A stretch of DNA of 64,000 nt. It comes from Niastella koreensis GR20-10. Its GTDB lineage: Bacteria > Bacteroidota > Bacteroidia > Chitinophagales > Chitinophagaceae. Under the pieces are notes generated by a model that saw nothing but the letters and a program-made list of their open reading frames with translations, ran no database searches and was not told where the DNA came from. The position numbers and the translations under genes are program-made. This document shows, piece by piece, positions 16,240 through 24,277 of the stretch. The stretch covers positions 3,906,001 to 3,970,000 of the forward strand of contig NC_016609.1 in NCBI RefSeq assembly GCF_000246855.1. The letters run 5' to 3'. Positions within the stretch are counted from its first letter, which is position 1; each line of letters begins with the position of its first letter.

Positions 16240-18495
16240 TTAGTGGTCAATGCCCCACTCTTTATTAGGCTTCGGCCCCATTTCCAGCTCCAACGTACCT
16301 CCAGCCATTAACTGTTCATGGGTGAACCAGGGTATATTAAGCGGCTGGCCGTTGAATTTGGCGCTTTGGATGTATTTGTTGATTACGGAACAGTTTTTTG
16401 CGTTTACATGAAACTGTTTGCCGCCGGGCAGATCGATGCTGATCTTTTCAAACAAGGGGCTGCCAATGGTGTATACCGGGTTGCCAGGAGTAATGGGATA
16501 AAACCCCATAGCCGAGAATACCACGAAGGCCGACATACCGCCGCCATCTTCATCGCCGGGAATGCCAAAGATGTTGTCTTTAAACCATACATCGAGCAAA
16601 AAGCGAATGCGCTTCTGCGTTTTCCAGGGACTGTTGGTGAAATTATACAAATAAGGGATGTGAAAGCCCGGTTCGTTGCCCATGGAATATTGTCCTACCA
16701 ATGCGGTAGCATCCGGGAATTTTGCCCAGAACTCGTATTTGCTTCTATCCAGTCCTTCGTGAAATAACTGGTCGAGCTTTTGTTCAAAACCAGCTTTACC
16801 GTTCATCAGCGATACCAGTCCCTTTATATCCTGCTGCACCTGCCACAGGTAGGTCCAGCCGTTGTTTTCATCATAATAATCCCGGCCGCCCATACCGCCA
16901 TCGAATTTGGGGTCTATTTCCACCCAATGGCCTTTGTCGTCTTTGGGCAGGAACATACCCCGGCCGGGGTGCCAGAGATTTTTATAGTTTACTGCATGGG
17001 CATTGAAGGTTTTATAGTCGTCGTTTTTGCCAAGTTCTTTAGCCAGCTCGCCTACCGCCCAATCGTCGTAACTACCGGCAAGGGTAACGGCTACGGCCTG
17101 CCGCTTTTCAAAGGGATGTACGGAGGTATTGGTTTCCACCGCGCCTTTTTGCAAAGCGGGGAAATAACCATTGGTGCGGTAATAATCATCCAGCGGCGTG
17201 GAAGGCCCATTGCGCCAGGGGATCATAGTGGCCTGGGTAGCGTTTTTCTTCATGCCGGCATAGGCTTCCAGCACATCAAAATGCCGGAGCCCCTTACGAT
17301 AGCCATCCAGGATCATTACCGATGAATGAAACCCGTTCATACAGGCATGGTCGCCAAATAATACGGGGAAGGTAGGCATCCAGCCGCCCTGCCGGTACAT
17401 AGTCACATATGAGTTCAGGATATCTTCTTCCATGGCGGGGTTCAACACCGTGCGTAAAGGATGTTGCGCCAGGTAGGTATCCCAGGTCCAGTCGTCCACA
17501 TAAAAAGGGCGGTTGTTTTCTATAGTATGCACTTTATTATCGAAGCCGCTGAAGTATTTTCCATCTTCGGTAATATCAACCAGGCGTTCGTAACAGCGAT
17601 ACAACGCGGTATAGAAGGAACGCTTCTGTGCTTCGGTTCCACCGGTAACCTGGATCTGGCCCATAACTTTGTTCCAGGCAGTTTCTCCCAGTTGCTGTAA
17701 CTGTTCAAAACCGGTATTGGCCAATTCGTTATCATAATTCTTTTTCGCCTGTGCGGCACTGACATACGAAATGGCGTATTTAAATTCAATCACCGCCGGT
17801 GCGCTGGCGGGGAAACCGGCCCAGGCTTTTATGTCCTTACCGCCAACACTGTTCGCCGTTTGCAGGGCGCCGGCCTTTACCGTACCCGCCGTAACATCGG
17901 TATTGAACTGGCCGTAAACATACACTTTTATATTACCATGGTAGGTTTCCATGCCGGTGAACTCACGGGTGGCAGTAAAGTTGAATTCGCTTTCCCCATT
18001 ATTGTAAGGCGCAAACAGGATGTTTTTGGCGGAATTGGCGGGAAAGGTAAACCGGTAATACCCTGCTTTTTTGCCGGGGGTGAACTCTACCGTGATGTTA
18101 TCGTTTACCAGCCAGGTGCTGTAATACCAGGGCCGGGTCACTTCCAGGTCGTGGTCGTACAACATCGGTTCTTTCCAACTGCCCAACACCGGCTGTTTGA
18201 TGGTGGGTTTAATAGCGAACACTTCGCCAAGGCGGTGCGATACAATGTTCAGCGGAAAACTGGCAATCTGATCGTCGAGATAATCGGCCCGTTGCGGGTT
18301 CATGCGGATCATCTGGTTAGGTTGCTGGATCGTTGGCCGGGTGGGTTGCAACAAAGCGCCCACATTCCCGATGCGCGGATCAACATACCGGGTATTGCTT
18401 TCCGGAACGGTGATGCCTGTTGATATAGGGACATTTTGCGCCCAACTGTTCAGGGCTGCTACCTGTAGTAATAAAAATAGTCCTGTACGTTTCAT
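16240..18495 (-). CDS. GH92-family exo-alpha-mannosidase
   Basis: A 751-residue exported enzyme with signal peptide (1-19, ending SWAQ), the GH92 N-terminal beta-sandwich (about 30-270) and an (alpha/alpha)6 barrel. Family hallmarks are visible: 'YVDDWTWDTYLAQHPL', 'GGWMPTFPVLFGDHACMNGFHSSVMI', 'MGNEPGFHIPYLYNF' and, near residue 640, 'GIPGDEDGGGMSAFVVFSAMG'. GH92 enzymes are calcium-dependent inverting alpha-mannosidases, mostly alpha-1,2, that trim N-glycans or yeast mannan; linkage here is unknown. A single GH92 without SusC/D or other mannosidases suggests a scavenging role. A TAGATTTA box ends 4 bases before the ATG, so the mRNA may be leaderless. Confidence 0.92.
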   Translation of the reverse strand: MKRTGLFLLLQVAALNSWAQNVPISTGITVPESNTRYVDPRIGNVGALLQPTRPTIQQPNQMIRMNPQRADYLDDQIASFPLNIVSHRLGEVFAIKPTIKQPVLGSWKEPMLYDHDLEVTRPWYYSTWLVNDNITVEFTPGKKAGYYRFTFPANSAKNILFAPYNNGESEFNFTATREFTGMETYHGNIKVYVYGQFNTDVTAGTVKAGALQTANSVGGKDIKAWAGFPASAPAVIEFKYAISYVSAAQAKKNYDNELANTGFEQLQQLGETAWNKVMGQIQVTGGTEAQKRSFYTALYRCYERLVDITEDGKYFSGFDNKVHTIENNRPFYVDDWTWDTYLAQHPLRTVLNPAMEEDILNSYVTMYRQGGWMPTFPVLFGDHACMNGFHSSVMILDGYRKGLRHFDVLEAYAGMKKNATQATMIPWRNGPSTPLDDYYRTNGYFPALQKGAVETNTSVHPFEKRQAVAVTLAGSYDDWAVGELAKELGKNDDYKTFNAHAVNYKNLWHPGRGMFLPKDDKGHWVEIDPKFDGGMGGRDYYDENNGWTYLWQVQQDIKGLVSLMNGKAGFEQKLDQLFHEGLDRSKYEFWAKFPDATALVGQYSMGNEPGFHIPYLYNFTNSPWKTQKRIRFLLDVWFKDNIFGIPGDEDGGGMSAFVVFSAMGFYPITPGNPVYTIGSPLFEKISIDLPGGKQFHVNAKNCSVINKYIQSAKFNGQPLNIPWFTHEQLMAGGTLELEMGPKPNKEWGIDH

Positions 18496-18508
18496 CCGAT
18501 AAATCTAT
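18496..18508 (-). promoter_or_regulatory. -7-like promoter box abutting the GH92 start codon
   Basis: On the minus strand TAGATTTA is followed by TCGG and then ATG. It matches seven of eight bases of the Bacteroidota -7 consensus TAnnTTTG. Because transcription normally begins about 5-7 bases after this box, the transcript would start at or next to the start codon. Confidence 0.4.
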
Positions 18509-18617
18509 CACCGCGCGTATAATAAAGTCTTAATAAACCATTAACAGGATCATTTTCAGCTATTAAGTGAGTCAATTTTATTGAATTGGTGTTTTTACCG
18601 GGTGGGGATTCTATTAA

Positions 18618-18631
18618 TTCACAAATGTGAA
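18618..18631. promoter_or_regulatory. Crp/Fnr-like palindrome upstream of the efflux operon
   Basis: TTCACAAATGTGAA has perfect 6-base arms (TTCACA/TGTGAA). The identical 14-mer occurs once more in the window, at 23207-23220, before the DUF302 gene. In both cases a TTTG of a -7-like box begins 27 bases after the palindrome end. The Crp/Fnr-family protein encoded at the end of this operon is the obvious candidate to bind it. Confidence 0.75.
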
Positions 18632-18682
18632 CGAGCCCGCCATTTCTCCGCGGTTACTTTGTGTCTGCAAATTGATAATACA

Positions 18683-19999
18683 ATGAAAGCATTAACTAAA
18701 ATAATACTGGTAATAATGATCCTGGCGGGGCCAGCCAGCTTTAGCCAGGAAGCCCAACCCCGGGTATTAACCCTGCAACACGCGTTTGAACTGGCTGAAC
18801 AAAACAGCGAGCAATTAAAAATATCTGGCCAAAATACCGAACTGGCCAAACAGAAAATTGAGCTTGCCAAACTGGGACATCTGCCCAATATTTCTACGTC
18901 TCTGAATTACGGGTATCTAAGCAACTCCCAGATCTGGGAACCATCCTTTAACAAACACATCACCGCGCCTGTTCCGCACAACCTGACCCAATTTTCCGTA
19001 CAGGCTTCGGAAACCATTTTCCGCGGCGGCGAAATAGCCAATAATATTAAAAAGGCCAGCCTTGAAGAACAGGTAGCGCTGTTAAACCAGGACAAAAACG
19101 GGGAAGACATAAAACTGCTGGTAGCGGCCAAATACCTGGATATTTATAAATTCATCATTCAACGCCAGGTGTTTGAAAACAACACCAAACTGGCGAAGGA
19201 ACGGCTGAAAAACATCCTTCACCTGCAACAACAGGGACTGGTTACCAACAACGATGTGTTGCGCACCCAACTCATTATATCCGACTATGAACTGGCCATT
19301 CGCAAAACAGATGACAACATTGCTATTCTTACCCAACAGCTGAATGTAGTATTGGGATTAAGCCTCAACGAACCATTGATCCCCGATACTACCCTGTTAA
19401 CGCTTCCTTATAAAAATGTGACCATAACCCAACTGATGGCCACCAGCTATGCCAATAACAGGGAATTAAAAACGGCTGCCAAAGAAATTGAAATTGCCGA
19501 AACCAATCTAAAGATAATCCGTGCCGAAAGGTCGCCGGAGATAAGCCTTTTCGCCAGTAATAATTTTCAACGGCCTTACACCAACTCCATTCCGGCCAGG
19601 GATATCTATTATAATATCTGGCTGGCAGGGGTAAGCATTAAATACAACCTATCCTCCATTTATCAAAGTCCCCGGAAAATGAAAGCCGGCAGGATACAGG
19701 TAGAACAATCCCAGGCGAAAGAAACCCTGCAAAAACAAAACGTAGAAGTTTCGGTCAACGCTGCTTACATAAAATACAAAGAAGCAAAGGACGAACTGGA
19801 CACCTATACCAACGATCTGCATTCGGCCGAAGAAAACTACCGGATAGTAGAGAAAAAGTATTTCAACCAGCTGGCCCTGCTTACCGATATCATCGACGCC
19901 GCCAATACAAAAATTGAAGCCGAGCTTAAGGTAAGCAACGCGCAGATAAATATTGTATACACGCATTACCAGTTACAAAAATCAATTGGTTTATTATAA
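18683..19999 (+). CDS. TolC-family outer-membrane efflux protein
   Basis: A 438-residue protein with signal peptide (1-20, ending SFSQ), followed by the two-fold repeated helical/barrel structure of the OEP family (PF02321): 'LTLQHAFELAEQNSEQLKISGQNTELAKQKIELAKLG', 'GEIANNIKKASLEEQ', and the second repeat around 'RELKTAAKEIEIAETNLKIIRAERSPEISLFASNNFQRP'. It forms the trimeric outer-membrane exit duct for the membrane-fusion and MFS proteins encoded next. The open frame reaches back to 18581, but I use the ATG at 18683 because it starts a proper signal peptide and lies 21 bases after a TTACTTTG promoter-like box. Regulated through the palindrome at 18618-18631 (inference). Confidence 0.92.
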   Translation: MKALTKIILVIMILAGPASFSQEAQPRVLTLQHAFELAEQNSEQLKISGQNTELAKQKIELAKLGHLPNISTSLNYGYLSNSQIWEPSFNKHITAPVPHNLTQFSVQASETIFRGGEIANNIKKASLEEQVALLNQDKNGEDIKLLVAAKYLDIYKFIIQRQVFENNTKLAKERLKNILHLQQQGLVTNNDVLRTQLIISDYELAIRKTDDNIAILTQQLNVVLGLSLNEPLIPDTTLLTLPYKNVTITQLMATSYANNRELKTAAKEIEIAETNLKIIRAERSPEISLFASNNFQRPYTNSIPARDIYYNIWLAGVSIKYNLSSIYQSPRKMKAGRIQVEQSQAKETLQKQNVEVSVNAAYIKYKEAKDELDTYTNDLHSAEENYRIVEKKYFNQLALLTDIIDAANTKIEAELKVSNAQINIVYTHYQLQKSIGLL

Positions 20000-20019
20000 A
20001 ATTCTTCAATTCACTTTAT

Positions 20020-21069
20020 ATGAAACAGCTCCCTCATAAAAGCAAAAAAATAATAGTGGTGAACAGTTTATTGATCACCGTAGCAGTTGTATTTATTGCC
20101 TGGGGCATTGCAACCTATTTTAACCTGAACAGCGACCTGTACACCAATGATGCACAGGTAGAGGAATACATCAACCCGGTAAATACGCGCATTCCCGGTT
20201 ATATAAAGGAAGTACGCTTTACCGAGCACCAGCATGTAAAAAAAGGTGATACGCTGGTATTGATAGATGACCGGGAATATAAAATACAACTGGAGCAGGC
20301 CGAAGCGGCTTACCTGGCAGCTACTGCTTCAAAAACCGTAACCGCCTCCAGCGTCAATACCGTACAAAGCGGCCTGAGCATATCCGATGCCAATATTGCC
20401 GCCGCACAGGCCCGGTTGTGGAACGCCGAAAAACAATACCACCGGTACGAGAACCTGCTGACCGATGGCGCCGCCACCCAGCAACAATTTGACCAGGTAA
20501 AATCTGAGTACGACGCACTGGCGGCTCAAACAAAAGCCCTGATGCAGCAACGCGCTACCACCAATCTTTCCACTGTAGAAACCACCAACAGGATCTCTGT
20601 AAACAATGCCGACATCAAACGCACGCATGCCCTGCTGGACTATGCAAAACTGAACTTATCCTATACAGTTATTACGGCGCCGTATGATGGCGTTACCGGC
20701 CGCCGCAATATCCAGGAAGGACAATTACTCCAGGCCGGACAAACCCTGTTATCGTATGTACGTAACGACAGCAGCTGGGTAGTGGCCAATTATAAGGAAA
20801 CGCAAATAGCCAGGCTGGCCGTTGGCCAAAAAGTAAAACTACAGGTAGATGGTTTTAGCGGCCAGCAACTGGAGGGCATTGTGTCAGCCATTGCAGAAGC
20901 TACAGGCTCGCGGTTCTCTGCTATTCCTACCGATAACTCAACCGGGAACTTTATAAAAGTGCAGCAACGCATACCGGTTCGGATAGAGTTTGTAAAAAAT
21001 GAAAACAATGCAGCCTTGCTCAAACATTTCAGGGCCGGGATGAATGTAGAAGTTCGCATTGCTCATTAA
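20020..21069 (+). CDS. HlyD/EmrA-type membrane fusion protein
   Basis: A 349-residue periplasmic adaptor anchored by one N-terminal membrane helix (about 11-33, 'IIVVNSLLITVAVVFIAWGIATYF'). It has the split biotinyl-lipoyl domain ('YINPVNTRIPGYIKEVRFTEHQHVKKGDTLVLIDD' and 'YTVITAPYDGVTGRRNIQEGQLLQAGQTL'), a helical coiled-coil hairpin between (about 85-205) and a beta-barrel domain to the end. It bridges the MFS pump and TolC duct. The gene is 20 bases after the tolC-like gene and 12 bases before the MFS gene. Confidence 0.93.
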   Translation: MKQLPHKSKKIIVVNSLLITVAVVFIAWGIATYFNLNSDLYTNDAQVEEYINPVNTRIPGYIKEVRFTEHQHVKKGDTLVLIDDREYKIQLEQAEAAYLAATASKTVTASSVNTVQSGLSISDANIAAAQARLWNAEKQYHRYENLLTDGAATQQQFDQVKSEYDALAAQTKALMQQRATTNLSTVETTNRISVNNADIKRTHALLDYAKLNLSYTVITAPYDGVTGRRNIQEGQLLQAGQTLLSYVRNDSSWVVANYKETQIARLAVGQKVKLQVDGFSGQQLEGIVSAIAEATGSRFSAIPTDNSTGNFIKVQQRIPVRIEFVKNENNAALLKHFRAGMNVEVRIAH

Positions 21070-21081
21070 AAAATTGTAATC

Positions 21082-22608
21082 ATGGAAATCAAACCACTTT
21101 TTTATGCCTGGGTGCCCCCCTACGCCCGCTTTGCCATTTTAGCGCTGCTGACCTTTGTAGCCCTGTGTGTAAATGGCGTGTTTACCGGCATTACCATCGA
21201 TATGTACAGCGACCTCGGCGTATATGCAGAACCATTTACCATGGCGGGTAATGCGCTGTTCATAGGCATGGGCACCAGTATAATATTTATGACAAGGCTG
21301 TTGGGCAGGTTTCCCATCAAAACCCTGGCGATCACCGGCTTTATTATGCAACTGCTGATGAACTGGGTATGCGCCACCACCAGCGATCCAACTATAACGG
21401 TGGCTGCGAGCTTTGTATTGGGCTTCACCAAAATACTTACGGTGGGGCCGATCTACCTGGCGTGGTTAGGCATCTGGAGCAAAAAAATGGAAACTGCCAG
21501 GCTCTATCCTTTCTTTTATTTTATGGTACTGGCCGGTTTGTATTTCATTACCTGGTATACGGCCTGGCTCACCAACCAGTACTCCTGGCGATACACGTAT
21601 TATGCGATGTATATCCTGATAGCCGTTAGTATTGCGCTCGCGGTTGTCTTTATCGAACATCATCCATTAAGAAGAAAGATCCCTTTGTATCAGTTAGACA
21701 TTCCCGGACTGTTGCTGTTAATTACGTCCCTGATGCTGATCAACTACGTGGCAGTGTATGGAAAAGTAGAAGACTGGTTTAATTCATCAACTATTACAAT
21801 AGCCTGTTTTGGAGCGGTCATTACCCTGCTGTTATTCATCAGAAGAGAACTGCTGGTAAAACGGCCGCTGCTGAATGTACACCTGCTCAAAAAAACCAAT
21901 TTCAGTTTGGGGCTGTTACTGCTTGTATTGTTAAGTGTATTTACTCCGGCCACATTTCAATCGGCTTATTCAGGCAGTGTGCTGCACTTTGAATCTATCC
22001 GGAACGCAGAATTAAACCTGTATTTAATTCCCGGGATCATAGCAGGCTGTTTCCTGGCCTTCTTCTGGTTCCGCAGCAAGCTCAACGGGCAATTGTTTAT
22101 TATTATAGGTTTTGCAGCCATGGTTACCTACCACCTGCTCATGTATGGCAGTTTTGTGACCGACCTGAACATAAACAATTTCTGGTTGCCTTCGCTGGTT
22201 AAGGGGTTTGGACTGGCGCTGCTATACATTTCAATTGGACTGTATACAACAGCCGGCGTTCCTTTTCCCCATGTACTCAAGATCGTAGGTGTAATTGTGC
22301 TGGTACGCTCCTTTCTGGCGCCGGGCATCATGTCCGGGCTGTACAGCTATTTTTTATATGCCGAAAGGACCAGGCATTTGACCACCCTGGCAGCCCACAT
22401 TGATGCCAATGAGCCGCAGGTATTTGCCCAGGGTAATCCTGCCGGGTTTTATCAAAATATTCAACAGCAGGCGAGTTTAACGGCCTTAAAGGAAATCTCG
22501 GGAACTATCATTATTTTTGGTTTATCGGTTATTACTATTCTGATAGTAATACATTTTTTTAGAAAGATAAACCTGATTGCATTACATGATACCGGTAGAA
22601 ATAGGTGA
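21082..22608 (+). CDS. MFS drug transporter, EmrB/DHA2-like with 14 membrane segments
   Basis: A 508-residue inner-membrane transporter with about 14 hydrophobic segments. N-terminal features include 'FVALCVNGVFTGITIDMYSDLG' and the motif-A-like loop 'MTRLLGRFPIKTLAITGF'. This divergent EmrB-type protein is common in Bacteroidota, next to EmrA and TolC partners. It would expel a toxic organic compound through the tripartite complex. The natural substrate is unknown. Its 3' end overlaps the Crp/Fnr gene by 23 bases, so the regulator is produced together with the pump. Confidence 0.9.
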   Translation: MEIKPLFYAWVPPYARFAILALLTFVALCVNGVFTGITIDMYSDLGVYAEPFTMAGNALFIGMGTSIIFMTRLLGRFPIKTLAITGFIMQLLMNWVCATTSDPTITVAASFVLGFTKILTVGPIYLAWLGIWSKKMETARLYPFFYFMVLAGLYFITWYTAWLTNQYSWRYTYYAMYILIAVSIALAVVFIEHHPLRRKIPLYQLDIPGLLLLITSLMLINYVAVYGKVEDWFNSSTITIACFGAVITLLLFIRRELLVKRPLLNVHLLKKTNFSLGLLLLVLLSVFTPATFQSAYSGSVLHFESIRNAELNLYLIPGIIAGCFLAFFWFRSKLNGQLFIIIGFAAMVTYHLLMYGSFVTDLNINNFWLPSLVKGFGLALLYISIGLYTTAGVPFPHVLKIVGVIVLVRSFLAPGIMSGLYSYFLYAERTRHLTTLAAHIDANEPQVFAQGNPAGFYQNIQQQASLTALKEISGTIIIFGLSVITILIVIHFFRKINLIALHDTGRNR

Positions 22609-23191
22609 ACCTTTTTTTAATTACATGCGAAAGTTTGTAGAACTCGATGCCGACACCATGCAGTTAATAGCCGGTCATACCAGCGAAGTTACCCTGCCCG
22701 AAAAACATCTCCTGTTATTGGAAGGCAATCCTTGTGACAAGATCTATTTTATTGTTTCAGGTTTGGGCAGGTCGTACTATACCGACTTTTCCGGAAAAAC
22801 CATTACCTGGAACTTTTATTTCAATACACCCGACAGCGTCAGTAAAAACCTGTTCGCCACCGATTACCGGGCATTTCTAAGCAATACCGTTTCTTCTATC
22901 GCCATTGAGGCATTGACAGAAGTACAGGCCTTACTGTTCACGAAAAAAGAAGTGAACTATTTAATAGAGAAATCATTTACGTATGAACGTTGGTTGCGAA
23001 AATTGAACGAGACCGCTTTTATGAATATGTACGACCGGGCCTTTACCCTGCTTACCATGGCGGCTGCAGACCGGTACGATAAACTGGTGAAAGAAGAATC
23101 ACATCTTTTGCAAATGTTCTCCAATTATTATATCGCCTCCTACCTGGGGATTGCACCCCAATCACTCAGCAGGATCAGAAGCCAGCATTGA
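22586..23191 (+). CDS. Crp/Fnr-family transcriptional regulator
   Basis: A 201-residue protein with a cyclic-nucleotide-binding-like beta roll (about 25-120, 'LLLLEGNPCDKIYFIVSGLGRSYYTD'), a dimerisation helix, and a C-terminal helix-turn-helix 'YIASYLGIAPQSLSRIRSQ'. It lacks the canonical cAMP-contact PBC motif and has no Fnr cysteine cluster, so the effector is unknown, possibly the pump substrate. The start is the ATG at 22586, inside the end of the MFS gene; an alternative TTG lies 9 bases upstream. Its probable targets are the two identical palindromes at 18618 and 23207, one before its own operon and one 16 bases after its own stop. Confidence 0.9.
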   Translation: MIPVEIGEPFFNYMRKFVELDADTMQLIAGHTSEVTLPEKHLLLLEGNPCDKIYFIVSGLGRSYYTDFSGKTITWNFYFNTPDSVSKNLFATDYRAFLSNTVSSIAIEALTEVQALLFTKKEVNYLIEKSFTYERWLRKLNETAFMNMYDRAFTLLTMAAADRYDKLVKEESHLLQMFSNYYIASYLGIAPQSLSRIRSQH

Positions 23192-23206
23192 AACCTTTTT
23201 TGTTTA

Positions 23207-23220
23207 TTCACAAATGTGAA
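23207..23220. promoter_or_regulatory. Crp/Fnr-like palindrome upstream of the DUF302 gene
   Basis: The second copy of TTCACAAATGTGAA, identical over 14 bases to the site at 18618. A GAATTTTG box (23243-23250) sits at the same distance as TTACTTTG does in the first promoter. The site lies immediately after the regulator gene's stop and before the DUF302 gene, so this gene probably has its own regulated promoter rather than relying on read-through. Confidence 0.75.
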
Positions 23221-23254
23221 CCGAACGGCCCGCAGCAGCGACGAATTTTGGGAT

Positions 23255-23743
23255 ATGAAAAGAGCAGTAGTTATAGAACATGTGAGCCTTGAGATAAAAA
23301 GCAGTTTTGATCAATTTACCTATCAACTGGAAAAAGCATTGGGCATTTTAATGCCGGTTGAGCTTCGCTCCCTGGGCGCCGCTCCTGCCTCCACAAGTTG
23401 TTATTTAAACAGCACCTGTAATGAAAACAACCTGATGATCTATAGTATCATGTCGCTGGAAGACCTTCCCCAAAAAGAACGTTACAAAAAAGCCAAACAA
23501 TACCAACTTGGTAATCCCGATATTATGGGAAGAATGATAAACAATCATACCGGCGCCGGATTGTATGTACCCATTCACCTGTTAGTTTATGAAAACGAGC
23601 AGCAAAAAGTGATCGTTGAATATGATCTTCTTTCTTCTCAATGCGCTCAGTTCAACAATGCCGCCCTGTTCTCCGATTCCATTCTCCTGGAAAACAATCT
23701 TATTATCCTTATTCAACAGGCTGATAATTCTACGGATAACTAA
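23255..23743 (+). CDS. DUF302-domain protein co-regulated with the efflux operon
   Basis: A 162-residue cytoplasmic protein. The central and C-terminal part carries the DUF302 (PF03625) signature: 'QLGNPDIMGRMINNHTGAGLYVPIHLLVYEN' followed by 'KVIVEYDLLS'. Molecular function of DUF302 is not established; the fold resembles small ligand-binding alpha/beta proteins. The start is the ATG at 23255. It lies only 4 bases after the -7-like box GAATTTTG, so the mRNA may be leaderless; the frame is open upstream to 23216 but would run through the promoter. Shared regulation with the pump suggests a role in handling the same compound or its stress. Confidence 0.83.
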   Translation: MKRAVVIEHVSLEIKSSFDQFTYQLEKALGILMPVELRSLGAAPASTSCYLNSTCNENNLMIYSIMSLEDLPQKERYKKAKQYQLGNPDIMGRMINNHTGAGLYVPIHLLVYENEQQKVIVEYDLLSSQCAQFNNAALFSDSILLENNLIILIQQADNSTDN

Positions 23744-24063
23744 CACCGCTCACACACACCACCGGTGGCCGTGAAGGTGCATCAAAAAGTTCAGATGGCA
23801 ACCTGGAAGTTAATGCTCGCTATATCAGCCGCACAATAAATACAAAAACTATCTTAAATAAAAAACGTGAAAAACACCCTGTTTTATTTACTACATCAAA
23901 ATGAAGCACTAAAAAAAGCACCTATCTTTAAATTTTATTTTTATCCGTTATAGTAACAACGACAACTTAAGTAGTTTATATAGCAGGGAAGAAGTTTAGA
24001 CGTGTACTTGCTTTGAGCGGCACAAAAAAATCGGCACAAAAAAGACTTATAAAAAGTAACGCT
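23744..24063. other. Gene-free stretch
   Basis: 320 bases, AT-rich in the second half. I see no credible gene, no word-repeat element and no terminator. A TTGCTTTG sequence (24008-24015), one base off the -7 consensus, lies 48 bases before the small membrane-protein gene and could be its promoter. Confidence 0.4.
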
Positions 24064-24219
24064 ATGACAGACACTCCTTTTGATATTGAAACCGTCGTGT
24101 TTTTGTTTTGTGTATTATTTGCCGGATTTTTTAGTGGTTACCTGGTAGGCAAAACAAGAAGAAAATCGAAAGAAAAGTCAAGAAGGCCCAGATCACCCAA
24201 ACCCCATGCCGAAGGATAA
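24064..24219 (+). CDS. Small single-span membrane protein
   Basis: A 51-residue protein starting MTDTPFDIE, with one strongly hydrophobic helix (about 10-31, 'VVFLFCVLFAGFFSGYLVG') followed by a very basic tail 'KTRRKSKEKSRRPRSPKPH', so the tail is predicted to face the cytoplasm. The layout is similar to LapA-type or DUF1049-like small membrane proteins, but I do not recognise the family. It precedes the MBOAT gene by 58 bases on the same strand and may belong to that unit. An upstream in-frame extension to 24013 lacks a sensible start. Confidence 0.5.
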   Translation: MTDTPFDIETVVFLFCVLFAGFFSGYLVGKTRRKSKEKSRRPRSPKPHAEG

Positions 24220-24277
24220 CGGCACAAGCTAAAGATTGCACTCTTTTTAATACGCTAAAGCGATCAAGACCAACGAT

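Noticed and set aside
17860-18423. A 187-codon open frame on the + strand opposite the GH92 gene
   Set aside because: Shadow frame, overlapped entirely by conserved GH92 sequence.
18581-18682. Upstream extension of the TolC-family gene to 18581
   Set aside because: It would place the Crp-like palindrome and promoter box inside the coding region and bury the signal peptide.
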